A stretch of 64,000 nt of DNA from Galbula dea. Lineage: Eukaryota > Chordata > Aves > Piciformes > Galbulidae. Under the pieces are notes generated by a model. That model ran no database searches. It was not told the origin of the DNA and saw only the letters and a program-made list of their open reading frames with translations. Location: NCBI GenBank assembly GCA_013399015.1, contig VWZX01002707.1, positions 44,391 through 108,390 of the forward strand, written 5' to 3'. Below, piece by piece: positions 12,201 through 21,106 of this stretch (its first letter is position 1; every line of letters begins with the position of its first letter). The position numbers and the translations under genes are program-made.

Positions 12201-15200
12201 AGAGTTTCCTTTATAGTCAATGGAGGAATAGTGCTATACCATAGCATTGTTCATCTCATTTGAAGATGACATGTTCATTAAAAAAAAATCAATAGCCTTT
12301 AACGAGAGGCCACATTTTTAAACTCAGGTTTGTTAACACCCCTACCTGTTCCACCCCACGGTTTCTGCTTTTGGGATCATCCTTCTTTTTTGTGAAAGAA
12401 ACAAACACTACACCCCCCCAACAACTTCCTTGCCACTTACTTGTCCTGTAAGACATAGGTTTATGTTGGTATGAGATGTCTTAGGTAGACATTTCTTCTT
12501 ATTGTAGAGGTGAAACATGCAGGTTATTCTTCTCTTCCCGCCCCGACTTTGTTTTTCTTCACTAGTTTGAAATAGGAATCCTTGTGGCTGAGTCAGGAAA
12601 CACCTGGTGGTTTTGGAGCTGGCAGTCTTCATAACTAGTGACCATTACAAATATCTCTTCTACTTTGGCAGAGGAGATACATTCCCTCAAAGCCATCCTT
12701 AAGCAAAGGATGTATAAAACCTAGAGGATCAAACAGTACAGTTTTCTTAGGCCAATAGGACTAAACTCAAACCTACGAATACATGAGTCACTCTCTGTCC
12801 TACTAATCTGAAATTTAATCTGGGCTTTTTTTTTTTTTAATTCTATGCTGCTGTGAATTATGAGTCTATACACAATAATGTCTTTATTAAAATATTTTCT
12901 TACGTCATGAACACTTGATTAGAAGATTGGTCTTGGTAATATCCTTGGATAGCTATTCAATGATGAAAAGAGGCAATTTACTACAGAGTAATGGCTGTTC
13001 TTTGAAGTGGCTTTTACTGCTTGGTTTTTGTATTCATTGGACCAAGTAAATTTAGGGTTGAATACTGTTTTCAGATAGAACTGAGATACAGTTGTTGTTC
13101 TTGCTTTGGAATTTTGAAGTGGGACATGAAGGCACTTGCAAGCTCACAGACAGGACAGGGACTGCTGTAGCTCCAAAGGCCATACAAATACTGGTGAATG
13201 GAATTCCTACAAATAACTCTTCTTGTGGAGTATCAGCTGTGTTTGTACCATGCTGTAATTGTATGAATGGCATGGGTTAAAAGCAAGTATTCTTTGTCAG
13301 TGCAAACTACCATTTACCATAGTTCTTGCCTTTCTAAATACATTTCCTGTTGTGTAGTCTTACATGCAGACTATGCCTACTTAAAAAAAACCCACAAACC
13401 TACTGCTAAGTTCATAATAAGCCCAGTATTTACAGCTCACTTGCAAATTTATTTTTTTAAAGTGGATTTTACTTAACTAATGCAGAGCAAAGCCTCAGGC
13501 ATGCTCAAGGATGAGCTGAAAGCTCACACTTGCTTCTCAGTCATTCCTAGGCTCTATTTTTGTGGATTTAGCTATGGCAGCAGTTTGTATAATGCTGGAA
13601 TTTGCTGCTTTTTCTGAGCAGTCTGCATTTGATTTTGAAAAGCTAGAATGGCACTCAGCTGCTAGTTGATAGTCTTCTTCAGCCACGTTCAAATTGGAGT
13701 AATTGCTGCAGTGACTAATGTGTTCAGTGTTATGCATCAGGCTCTCTGCTTTTAGGCAGCTAGAGTGACACTGCCCAGTTTCATCACTGCTTTGTTCTTC
13801 CCACCTCAAACTACTCTGTAGCTGAGCAGACTTGATACTGATTCCAGATCCTGACTTAAAATGTTACTGCTTTGAGTGTTTTAGGAGAGCAGATAGCTCT
13901 TTGCTCTCTATTAAAAGAAACCTCTGTCAGAGGTCAAAATCAACAGAGTGTAGGGTAATGTATGACCAGTGGTTGTTGTGCTGGGGGTTAAAATATATGC
14001 AAATATTTTCCTATTTAATAAAGGTTTATGTGGTGGATATGTTAAAGTTAAATCAACTCAGTGTTTGAGTGACTTTCTAATTGAGAGAAGAAAAATATGA
14101 AATAGGACACTGTCATTCTTGGACTTGTTGCTTTGCTGGCAGCTCTTTAGAGTTGTATTAACCTTTTTATACAGACATTCCCCCTGGATTTATACACTGA
14201 CTGCTTCTATGAGAACAGGAAGGATGTCATTGAGGCCAGACTCCAGCAGCTTCATGCAGCTTCTTCAGAGGCACTGACCGAGTTGATCGCTGACATCTGG
14301 ACTGCTCAGGAGGGAAAAGCAGCAGCTCTAGTTAGCTGGGGGCGTTTTATTTCTCTCCAGCAAGTTCAGGTAAGTAATTACTGTCCAGAATGGGCTCTCT
14401 GATTTGGCTTGCCATTAAATCACATAGCTGTAGTGTGCTCACAGTTTGTACTGAGCCAAGACTGCTGGTGAGTGGTGAGAGGGAGTAATTGGGTGAGGAC
14501 TTCAGCACAATGGTCCCTAATCCCAAGGGCTGTTACTCTTTTCTGATATGATCACTTCTCCTGCAACAACAGTTGGGAGAACAGCAAGGAAAATGCTGTA
14601 GATAACATTTACTTAACTGTTTTCTTGCACGTGACTAAACAAGAAGCTGAGATGGGCTATGGAATATTCTTGTGAGACTTGGGAAATGGCTGTGGGGGAA
14701 ATGGAGGATAAAAAAAGCCAACTACTAAAATTTCTTTTACAGAGCCTTGTCTCTTGCCTTGGAGGGATGTTTCTGAGCGGTGTTTTTAGGCGACTTTCCA
14801 AAGATCTGCGCCATTGCAGAGGGGGACTGCCTGACCTGGTTGTGTGGCGTACTCACACTAATGACTTTAAGGTATTCTGAGAGATCATAAAGTACTCAGT
14901 GCTCAGCTGTTCTTACCCTTAGGTGTAAAACCTTCCAGTTGTCAGCCTGTACAAACTATTTTGCTGTTGTGGTGGAGTTCAGTCTCCTGCTTATCTGGCC
15001 AGCAGCTATGGCAAGTCATGGGAGATTTTTTATCTGCTATTTCATCACATTTTGCTGTAGTTTTAATGGGTGCTAATGAGAAACAGCAAGAGGTGGCTAG
15101 GTATTGTAGAATAGATCGTCAATTAAAATTACTGTAAAGTAACTGTTATGAATCAGTTATACACATTCTGACTGTTGTTAGCAAGGGGTGATGATGTCAG

Positions 15201-15827
15201 CACTTAAGACTTGAGTATATGGGACTACAAGAACTATGTCTACTACAAAAATTGTTAAAAATAAATCATGGTTTGTGCCTTGCATGGTAGTGGTGTAGGT
15301 ACTGGAAGATTATTGGACGTCTCTCAGCTGCTGTTACACACATAAAACACAGCTGAAGAGCAGAAATGACTTCTCTCAAACACCTGAGTAAGTTGCTGTC
15401 AGTATCTGCTGGACTAGCTGAGGCTGCAAATGATGGGAATTTTTGAGTATGTTACATTCACCAGTGCCTCTGTGTTCTGTTGGATACTTGCTAGGTAAAA
15501 CTTCCTCCTCTTACAGTTAAACTTTGGAAGATGGGTTAATAATTTAGCACCCACTGGGACTTCTGTTTTGTTAAATCTGTATTTGTTTTGTTGCAAATAA
15601 CCATAAAAGAATACGTATTAGTCTGTGGGAGCCAATCATATTTCAGTTCCTCCACAGGCACACTACTAATCATGAACATTTCTTTGTAGCTAGTAGAAGT
15701 GAAAGGTCCCAATGATCGCCTGTCCCACAAGCAGATAATCTGGCTGAGTGAACTGAAGAAGCTGGGTGCTGCAGTTGAAGTTTGTCACGTGCAAGCCATT
15801 GGAGGCAAAAGTAGACACATCAGTTGA
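153..15827 (+). CDS. FAN1: FAN1, FANCD2/FANCI-associated nuclease 1 (3' part, 12 exons, partial)
   Basis: FAN1 is a nuclear structure-specific nuclease (5' flap endonuclease and 5'-3' exonuclease) recruited to DNA interstrand crosslinks by monoubiquitinated FANCD2. Twelve exons join in one frame with GT-AG junctions: 153-293, 2447-2642, 3203-3436, 3930-4061, 5154-5262, 5986-6105, 8371-8535, 9482-9650, 11839-11942, 14175-14369, 14743-14871, 15690-15827. They give 1832 nt, that is two bases of a split codon, 609 codons and a TGA stop. I see the SAP-type DNA-binding region (exons 1-3), the TPR-like helical region (about exons 4-8) and the VRR nuclease domain (exons 9-12). Counting back from the stop against a 1017-residue human protein, the catalytic residues fall at E834, D960, E975 and K977 and all are present. 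The N-terminal half with the UBZ finger lies outside the window. No frameshift or internal stop was found. Confidence 0.97.
294..2446 (+). other. FAN1 intron with CR1 insertion
   Basis: About 1.3 kb of this 2.15-kb intron is an antisense CR1 element (810-2130). The rest is AT-rich, with no further gene signal. Confidence 0.8.
810..2130 (-). mobile_element. CR1 LINE fragment, 3' half, antisense to FAN1
   Basis: On the minus strand this runs from reverse-transcriptase coding sequence to the CR1 tail. The tail appears on the plus strand as AGAATCACAGAATCGTCACA at 811-830. At 1599-1991 a frame reads DVVYLDFSKGFDTL, the GAPQGSVLGPLL motif and ADDTKL of the LINE reverse transcriptase; the usual YADD Tyr is Ser here. 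At 1108-1419 another frame carries the post-RT region (LVRPHLKYCVQFWAPQ). The frames are separated by stops or shifts, so it is a dead copy, 5'-truncated near 2130. Confidence 0.9.
2447..2642 (+). CDS. FAN1: FAN1 exon 2 of 12, SAP motif
   Basis: The acceptor is TTTCAG ending at 2446; the donor is AAAAG|GTAACT after 2642. It encodes the SAP-type helix-loop-helix, read as LLSAPELKTLAKIF followed by the NPNGQKQQLVDDF segment, a DNA-contact module. It appears about two residues shorter than the human protein just before the ILKR end. The exon ends two bases into the final Arg codon. Confidence 0.95.
3203..3436 (+). CDS. FAN1: FAN1 exon 3 of 12
   Basis: The acceptor is CTTCCAG ending at 3202 and the donor is ATCAG|GTAGGG after 3436. 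The 78 codons include the strongly conserved KGPRAVFSRILLLFSL and PSYTINRKT segments of the DNA-binding domain. Phase 2 is kept at both ends. Confidence 0.95.
3930..4061 (+). CDS. FAN1: FAN1 exon 4 of 12
   Basis: The acceptor is the pyrimidine-rich TTTTTTTCCCCATAG ending at 3929; the donor is TTGAG|GTAATA after 4061. It encodes YATAAHLSNDIATAMVNG and the NGNWEEA and NHPSLR motifs at the start of the TPR-like helical region. Confidence 0.95.
4062..5153 (+). other. FAN1 intron, unremarkable
   Basis: An AT-rich intron of 1.1 kb. I see no repeat family, gene or conserved motif in it. Confidence 0.7.
5154..5262 (+). CDS. FAN1: FAN1 exon 5 of 12
   Basis: The acceptor is TTTCAG ending at 5153; the donor is TATAAG|GTAAAG after 5262. 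It encodes LRHFTVGWVYTRILS and VEILQRLHMYK of the helical TPR region. Human has Phe where this sequence has Gly (SQGVEIL); I treat this as ordinary divergence. Confidence 0.95.
5986..6105 (+). CDS. FAN1: FAN1 exon 6 of 12
   Basis: The acceptor is TGCTACAG ending at 5985; the donor is AAGAAG|GTATCT after 6105. The forty codons carry EAVKELQTLLSQ and the highly conserved DSRGRWWDRLALNLHQHL segment. Confidence 0.96.
6106..8370 (+). other. FAN1 intron, unremarkable
   Basis: A 2.27-kb intron. Open frames on both strands near 6.2-6.4 kb are short and lack family features. I see no CR1 sequence or microsatellite of note. Confidence 0.65.
8371..8535 (+). CDS. FAN1: FAN1 exon 7 of 12
   Basis: The acceptor is TTTGCTAG ending at 8370. 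The donor is CACAC|GTAGGT after 8535, chosen over the stronger-looking GTAAAG four bases on because only it keeps frame with GTT ACA in the next exon. It encodes GLADPFVRTGHRLSLYQRA and the SPSCK motif. Confidence 0.93.
8536..9481 (+). other. FAN1 intron, unremarkable
   Basis: A 0.95-kb AT-rich intron ending in the branch/acceptor region before 9482. Nothing recognisable inside. Confidence 0.65.
9482..9650 (+). CDS. FAN1: FAN1 exon 8 of 12
   Basis: The acceptor is ATGTTCAG ending at 9481; the donor is ATCAGG|GTAACA after 9650. It encodes the CPQTGMGKSVFLME strand, an acidic loop (DIGDEEGGED) that looks about six residues longer than in human, and CSVEELALTHYRQNGFDQ entering the nuclease domain. 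Confidence 0.95.
10412..10495 (-). repeat. Dispersed repeat copy A (inverted relative to 14444-14526)
   Basis: The reverse complement carries CACTGAGCCAAGAAGACTGG and GGGTGAGGACTTCAGC, also found in the same order on the plus strand at 14444-14526 with small indels. Family not recognised. Confidence 0.7.
10500..10650. repeat. ATGTATAC-rich simple repeat
   Basis: Degenerate alternating purine-pyrimidine sequence built from ACATGTATAC-like words. Confidence 0.75.
10650..10718 (+). mobile_element. Short CR1 3'-region scrap
   Basis: TTTTTTACTGTGAGGGTAGC and GCACTGGTACAGGTTTCCAG match the CR1 segment normally reading 'ACTGTGAGGGTGG...GCACTGGAACAGGTTGCCC'. About 70 bp, ending in a TG/TA microsatellite. 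Confidence 0.7.
10719..11510. repeat. TG/TA/ATGC simple-repeat blocks with a duplicated unique segment
   Basis: Blocks at about 10719-10790, 11020-11100, 11270-11325 and 11430-11495 consist of TGTG, TATA and CATACATA words. Between them, GAGCATTGGTCTGCTAGTGA (10850-10869) recurs as GGGCATTGGTCTGCTGGTCG (11390-11409), 540 bp on. Confidence 0.7.
11839..11942 (+). CDS. FAN1: FAN1 exon 9 of 12, first catalytic Glu
   Basis: The acceptor is CCCTCTAG ending at 11838; the donor is TATCAG|GTAGTT after 11942. It encodes IHGEGSTFMTLYGILMWD. The Glu codon at 11850-11852 aligns with human E834 of the active site. IPDVFRN follows. Confidence 0.96.
11943..14174 (+). other. FAN1 intron, mostly unique
   Basis: A 2.2-kb intron without recognised repeats. 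Overlapping open frames on both strands at 13.05-13.28 kb and 13.54-13.81 kb lack protein-like features and are probably chance. Confidence 0.65.
14175..14369 (+). CDS. FAN1: FAN1 exon 10 of 12
   Basis: The acceptor is TTTTTATACAG ending at 14174; the donor is GTTCAG|GTAAGT after 14369. Its 65 codons (TFPLDLYTDCFYENR through ISLQQVQ) form the helical insert of the nuclease domain. This is the least conserved visible exon, but it is open and in frame. Confidence 0.94.
14444..14526 (+). repeat. Dispersed repeat copy B
   Basis: Partner of 10412-10495 in opposite orientation, with GTACTGAGCCAAGACTGCTG and GGGTGAGGACTTCAGCACAA. It sits in the short intron 14370-14742 of FAN1. Confidence 0.7.
14743..14871 (+). 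CDS. FAN1: FAN1 exon 11 of 12, catalytic Asp
   Basis: The acceptor is TTCTTTTACAG ending at 14742; the donor is TTTAAG|GTATTC after 14871. It encodes SLVSCLGGMFLSGVFRRL and then HCRGGLPDLVVW. The Asp codon at 14833-14835 aligns with human D960 of the PD-(D/E)XK-type VRR nuclease. Confidence 0.96.
14872..15689 (+). other. Last FAN1 intron
   Basis: An 818-bp intron between the two catalytic-motif exons. No repeat or RNA gene recognised. Confidence 0.65.
15690..15827 (+). CDS. FAN1: FAN1 last exon, catalytic Glu-Lys and stop
   Basis: The acceptor is TTCTTTGTAG ending at 15689. It encodes LVEVKGPNDRLSHKQ; the Glu codon at 15696-15698 and the Lys codon at 15702-15704 align with human E975 and K977. 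It ends GKSRHIS with TGA at 15825-15827. Confidence 0.97.
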   Translation, partial: LVEVKGPNDRLSHKQIIWLSELKKLGAAVEVCHVQAIGGKSRHIS

Positions 15828-16165
15828 CAGGAGAGCTCTGGATCTTGTGGGTAACTTGAGTGTTTTCAAAGGAAACAGCGTAACACACTACTGGCTGCTG
15901 TTCATTAAAACTAGTTTCTCCTGGAATTCTGTTTTCTGTAGTTATTTTTAGTATGAAACATTATAGAAAATAGTTTGAGGAGACTGTTGGTATGATTTAC
16001 TGTATGTCACTTTGTGTTCAGAACAAAGCCTTCATCTTCTATACACAATTCACAATTTACTCTATGAAAGGTTATCGAGGGGGTTTGCCCAGTAAAGAGA
16101 AACAGCTGCAATCACACCGGCACCAATGGAGACCATCCTCTACAATAAAAAAGTGGTGCATTGTG
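15828..16165 (+). other. FAN1: Likely FAN1 3' UTR with poly(A) signal
   Basis: After the FAN1 stop, the first AATAAA on the plus strand is at 16144-16149, which would give a 3' UTR of about 340 nt ending near 16165. No earlier AATAAA was seen. The true end could lie further on; no transcript data are available. Confidence 0.5.
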
Positions 16166-17185
16166 AAGGGCTAGAGCTGGGGGATCACGAGGGTCAAGGT
16201 CTTTTCATCTTCTTCAGTGGCCAGCATCTGAGGAGGACTCTCTCTCTCTCTTCTGCCTTTGATCCCAGTCCATTAGGTGAGTCCTCTGAGTCTGATTCCC
16301 ATCTGCTGCCGAGTCCTTCTGCACAGCATCAGTGCAGTGATGATGTAGTTGCCATCAAGGTGTGTGTGCTTGGGTTTGGAATTGGTGTTGGATTTGTGTA
16401 CACGTATATACGTGTGTGTGTGTATATATTTTATGTATATATATATAGTTTATACACACACNACTGTCACTATAGATCAGTAGTTGGCCCTGCCCTAACA
16501 AGTGACTCCCAAAGAGAAATTGTAGGGTACAGTTGACCTCTAGTAACCCCATGTGTTAATTGCTGATTTCTAGTAACCCTTGTGAAGAAATTTTAGGGTA
16601 ACCTTATCAACCAGTGTTGCATATTTCCCTGCATGATTTTAGAGTTTAGCCAGAAAAGTCGCAGATGGGAGCCAGAGTCAGGGGGCTGGATCCTGGAACT
16701 GGATTGAGGAACTCATGGGTAAGGACTGAAGGCAGAACAGAGAAACTCCTCAGATGCCAGCCACTGAAGAGCAAGAGGAAGAGGGAGCTTGACCCTTGTG
16801 ATCCCTCAGCTTTGTATCAGATAGGACATCTGTGGAACGGAATACCTAGCTGGTCTTTTTAGGGTCACCTGAACTCTCTGCTCCTCCCCACAGGTGCAGC
16901 CTTTTATTCTGTGCCCCCCCCTCCCCCCCAATGCAGTACACAAGATTTAGAGTGACCTTGGGCTGCATATCCCTGGTAAATCTAAACATTCTACCACTGC
17001 CAGAAGCAGACACTCTGCTGTACTCTACTGTAATAGAATGTGGCAAGAAATTAAGATCATTTGCACATCTTTTCTTTTAATCATCTTTCTATGGCACAGT
17101 GTCCCTGCTTCCTTGAAAAAAAACACCTCCCACACTATTTTTTTGGTTAGAGGAAGTAAAAGAAAAACACCTGAAGTTTGCTGTG
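16150..17185. other. Gap between convergent FAN1 and MTMR10
   Basis: This holds a TG/TA microsatellite at about 16360-16462 with one ambiguous base (N) at 16462, locally repeated TAGTAACCC words at 16540-16605, and a C8-T-C7 tract at 16914-16929. A minus-strand AATAAA at 16903-16908 could serve MTMR10. A plus-strand open stretch around 16087-16364 has no recognised product. Confidence 0.6.
16914..16929 (-). repeat. G-tract, quadruplex-type, minus strand
   Basis: The plus strand reads C8-T-C7, so the minus strand has a G7-A-G8 run that can be parsed as four GGG tracts with one-base loops. It lies between the 3' ends of the two convergent genes, five bases beyond a minus-strand AATAAA. Confidence 0.6.
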
Positions 17186-17199
17186 GAAAGGTATGAAAT

Positions 17200-17205
17200 T
17201 TTATT
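17200..17205 (-). terminator. Candidate distal MTMR10 poly(A) signal
   Basis: AATAAA on the minus strand within CTAAATAAAATTTC. Cleavage would be expected some 10-30 nt further, near 17175-17190. It is chosen as the distal end because the next sequence towards FAN1 has no other signal for about 290 bp. Confidence 0.45.
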
Positions 17206-17924
17206 TAGTCTAATTTACTTCACATTCATAACTCAGCATCAGGATTTTATAAGCTTCCTGGCACTGCTACTTTACTCAAATCATTATTAGGCACAAAGGT
17301 TTTAGTTTCAGATGAAATAGTGAACTCTAAACCATCACAGCAACAGCATTAGAAACCTACTGCCTAGAGCAATTTGAGGTACAGATTTCTGTCTCTTATG
17401 TTAGAGGCAAATTTAAGATTTCAGTTAGAAATTTGTTTGGTTTTAATGTCTTTCTGTCTGCGAGTAAGCCAAAACCTTTGCCTCACTTGTTACATTTGCA
17501 TTAAAAGTACAAGGCAGTTAATATCAAAGTGGTACTGCAGGCAGGTGCAGGCCTGGGTGTAGATACACACTTCTCAATTTCTGGAATGAAAGAAATTTCT
17601 TTTGATACATGGCAGTAAATGGTGAACTAAGGTGTACTACCATGATCACTGGTCTACCATGAGCTCTACCTCACAGTAATTAATGACACTGGAGGTACAC
17701 CTTAACCGTAGCAACCAACGTTTCATATTCCCCCTGTGTGATTTACAGTGTAGTACAAAAGTCATGATACAACAGCAAGTAACAGCAACAATAGTGCACG
17801 TTTTCTAGAAACAGAACAAAGAAGATAAGCTGCTTGGTAGCTTTTCTACTCTTGCAACACCAAAATGGCATTAACATTATCTTGTTTTATATGGTGAACA
17901 GAAATTAAAATTTGAAAATGTGTA

Positions 17925-17925
17925 C

Positions 17926-17966
<41 letters not shown>

Positions 17967-17990
17967 TATATATACACACTCTAGCATGTC
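17925..17990. repeat. (TA)n(CA)n microsatellite
   Basis: About fifteen TA units starting near 17927, followed by CACACATATATATACACAC, inside the presumed MTMR10 3' UTR. Confidence 0.9.
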
Positions 17991-19096
17991 AGTATTCTGT
18001 ACACAGAAGCTAAAGATATGGACTCATACCCCAAAATTGCTTTTGAAAGTTATTAAAAGATGTTCAGAGCAGTCCCTACTGACTTTTGATAAGGCAACTG
18101 TGCATAGTGGAGAAGATTTTAATATTAACAGTTAGTACCTGTCTTTCAAAAGTAAATTAAAAAAAAATTAAGATGTTTAACTTAAGAGGAAGACCCAGCA
18201 TACACAGGCACACATGCACACACAGACACACAGCAGTTGTTCAAATGAGTCCTCAGAAGCAAGGCCCCTGCAAACACAAGGAAGCAGAATGTTGCCCTGT
18301 CTCTAGGGAAAGGTGGCTAGCTGCCTCCTCCCCGCAGGAAGTGCCCCCATCTCTCCTCCCTCATGCTCACTGAAGCCTCTGCTTGCCCAGCTCCCTTTTT
18401 GAACTGTGTGAAATTTCTTTTGGAGTCTGTTTGGCAAATAGATACTTAAGACAGGTTTTGTTTATTATAAAGGCATATTATTTTTCACCCACTTCTATGC
18501 GATATATATAAAATACAAAGACCATCTGCAGCATCTGTACACATCTTAGAACTGAAATGTAAAAATGGCAGAAATCTCCTTATAAAAAACAATCCTGTTT
18601 AAATATAGTACCCATTTTTCCCCCAAGGGGTACTAGCTTTTTTATTTAATTATTTTTTCCCTCCACCAGCTGCCTAGGTGGAATACTTTATTTACACAGT
18701 TTTGGTACCTTTAAACAAAAAAAGTTATACTTTTAAGGAAGAAAAAAAAAAAAAGAAAAACAGCACAGTTTTAAAAAGAAAAAAAAAATTGGTACCAAAG
18801 GACACTAAGCACACAGGTTGAGGTCTTTTATGTCAAGTATCAGGCCAGGGAAAGCAGTAAGGTAATGGGAAAAAAAATAATTAAAAAAAATCACAAAGGC
18901 AAACTAATACAAACATTTGAATCGCGAATTGAACAAGTTAGATGACTGCTCCATCAAGCTTGCAAATAAACACAACTAGTTTGTGGACCATGTAACATGC
19001 TCAGACCATCCTGCAGCATAAGGAGGCAACTGAGGTGAACATGTTTTTTCCTCACAAACAGTTGGCCAGAACCAATCTGGCATTGTGTCCTATCGT

Positions 19097-19151
19097 GCAT
19101 GTGCATGTCTGCATGCAGACACACGTGCGCGCACACACACACACACACACA
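19097..19151. repeat. (CA)n with flanking alternating purine-pyrimidine tract
   Basis: TGCATGTGCATG words lead into ACACGTGCGCGCACAC and a run of CA units ending at 19151. The whole 55 bp is nearly perfectly alternating, a Z-DNA-prone composition. Confidence 0.85.
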
Positions 19152-21106
19152 GGTTCTTTGCGTAAGAACAGGTTTTGGGGGGTTGGCTAGTTAGTAAAGG
19201 CAGGCTAACACCACCACCTCCCCATTAGCTTACCTGCACAATGAATCTGCCCACTTATCCCTAACAAACCAAACAGTGTGAGAAAGCAGCATATCCTGTG
19301 CCCCCACCTGCTTTGTAGGTTAGGTCATTTTTAGCCAGGAGAAAACAGGGTCCTGCATGCACTGGACTTTTTCAGCACAAAGCTTGCACTTACAAGGCCA
19401 CTCCAGATGCATATTCTCTAAAATAAATACTTGAGCAATCTTAAGACATCCAGACCCCACACTGGATTTAAGCTGTGCTGAAGACCAGGTTGGTTTTACA
19501 AACAAATAAAGAGCATCAAATCCTATCTCCTCACTTTTTTAAACTCTAATACACAGTGTATTCTCACACATCTTTCCCCTCCCTGATAACTGAAAATAGC
19601 TTCTAGTCTATCACATAAGGCCTTTGGTGCCTTAACTTGTGACTCAACACCTGCATAGAGGCTCAGTGTTGGTTCAGCAGCATTTGTGTTTTGCACAGAA
19701 ATGAGTTAACAAAAAAAATACAGCCTTGCTCTTAAAAGAAGGTAGTTGACAGAAGCCTTAACCTATGAGAGTGACACATCACTATTCCTCCACCTTTTCA
19801 GTACACTTTACTCTCTTGCTCTCTTGAGGATTTTTCTGGCACAGCATCTAGGGGGGAGGTATAATTTGAAAGGTTTTAGAGCAAAAAGGAGGCTGCTGCA
19901 TCAAACAGAGGGAGCCTGTTGGATTTAGTTCCCTCAAGCAGTGCTCGTCCATTGCATAGTCCATATAGACATGCAGGTCTGTAAAAAGAAGGCACCACCA
20001 ACCACTCTTCTTCCAGCACCTGCTTACAAGTTGACAACAGCACTAACACCCCTTGTGGATATGGCCACTTGGAGCATCTCCTCCTTTCTGGAACTTCATC
20101 CTGCAACAGGATGAGGAGAGAGTTGGCAGGGATCAGGATCTGTGCAAGGATATTAATGCCAAGTATTTGAGGTGCTTACATAAAAAAGTGAGAGGCTCAT
20201 GAGACTTACAAACAAGCTCAACCTTAAGAGGAAAAACCTGCTGCCTCTTGAGCTACCCCCTGTTACTTCCAGAAATGGGGAGGGGGAGGCAGGGGATGGA
20301 GCAAGAGCCTACCATAACAATGTATTGCAATAGGCGGGGGGCAGGGGGTCAGCTGCATTAATCTTGCTACTGTTTCCTCCCAATTAAAGGCACTTCTAAA
20401 GCTACGGGAATACCATATCTACAGTAAATGTTTTAAGGTTAACAGTGCATTGTCCTGAAGTTGATTCCTATAGTCTAAAGTCAAGCTCCTGACAAAAAGC
20501 ACAAATCTGACTAACTGTTAATGAATATATTTTGGGGAGAGAAAGAAAAGGGAACGCCTCCCTCCACCCCCCACAGATACACACTACATTAACACATTTG
20601 TAGGGTGATCCAGTCACAGAACGTATGTCTGTCTCTATGTATGCATATTCTTCCTGAAGAGGTGATCTGATGAAATAGCTTGTTCCCAGATTCCAGCTGT
20701 TGGTCTGTGTCCACTGTTCCTAACAACTTTGATTTACCAAGTTGTTTTGACACAAGAGTCACTTCAGTCACCATCTGGGAAAAAAGGTATCTCAAGCAGA
20801 ACACTCATTAATGACCACAGCAAGCCTTTCAGTTAGCTAGTGAAACGCTCCCTCGCACAGGAGCCAAACCACAAACATACAGAAGGAAGCAGGGGTCAGA
20901 AGCCCTAGCAGATGAAAACTACTGAAGACAAAATTGTGCGATTTGAAGCATGACTCGCTTTGTTTTTAAATAGTTGTGCAAAATTTAACATAAGGTTTGT
21001 ATATAAAAATTATTACATCTTTCAATGCCGCATCTAGCAGTGTTAACTTAGAAAAGACAAAATGATATGCTGTATTCTCCCCAAATCTTTAAACCATGGC
21101 ATCATT

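Larger units (their letters stand above)
17185..21106 (-). other. MTMR10: MTMR10 3' UTR (long form) with several poly(A) signals
   Basis: Downstream of the MTMR10 stop on the minus strand, AATAAA (plus strand TTTATT) occurs at 18687-18692, 18641-18646, 18461-18466 and 17200-17205. The cluster near 18.5-18.7 kb would give a UTR of about 2.6 kb, the last one about 3.9 kb. The UTR includes a (TA)n(CA)n block at about 17925-17985, a (CA)n block at 19097-19151 and AU-rich stretches. A further signal at 16903 cannot be excluded. Confidence 0.6.

Noticed and set aside
20275..20350. G-rich stretch as a G-quadruplex
   Set aside because: Only three runs of three or more G are close enough together; the next G run is over 45 bp away.
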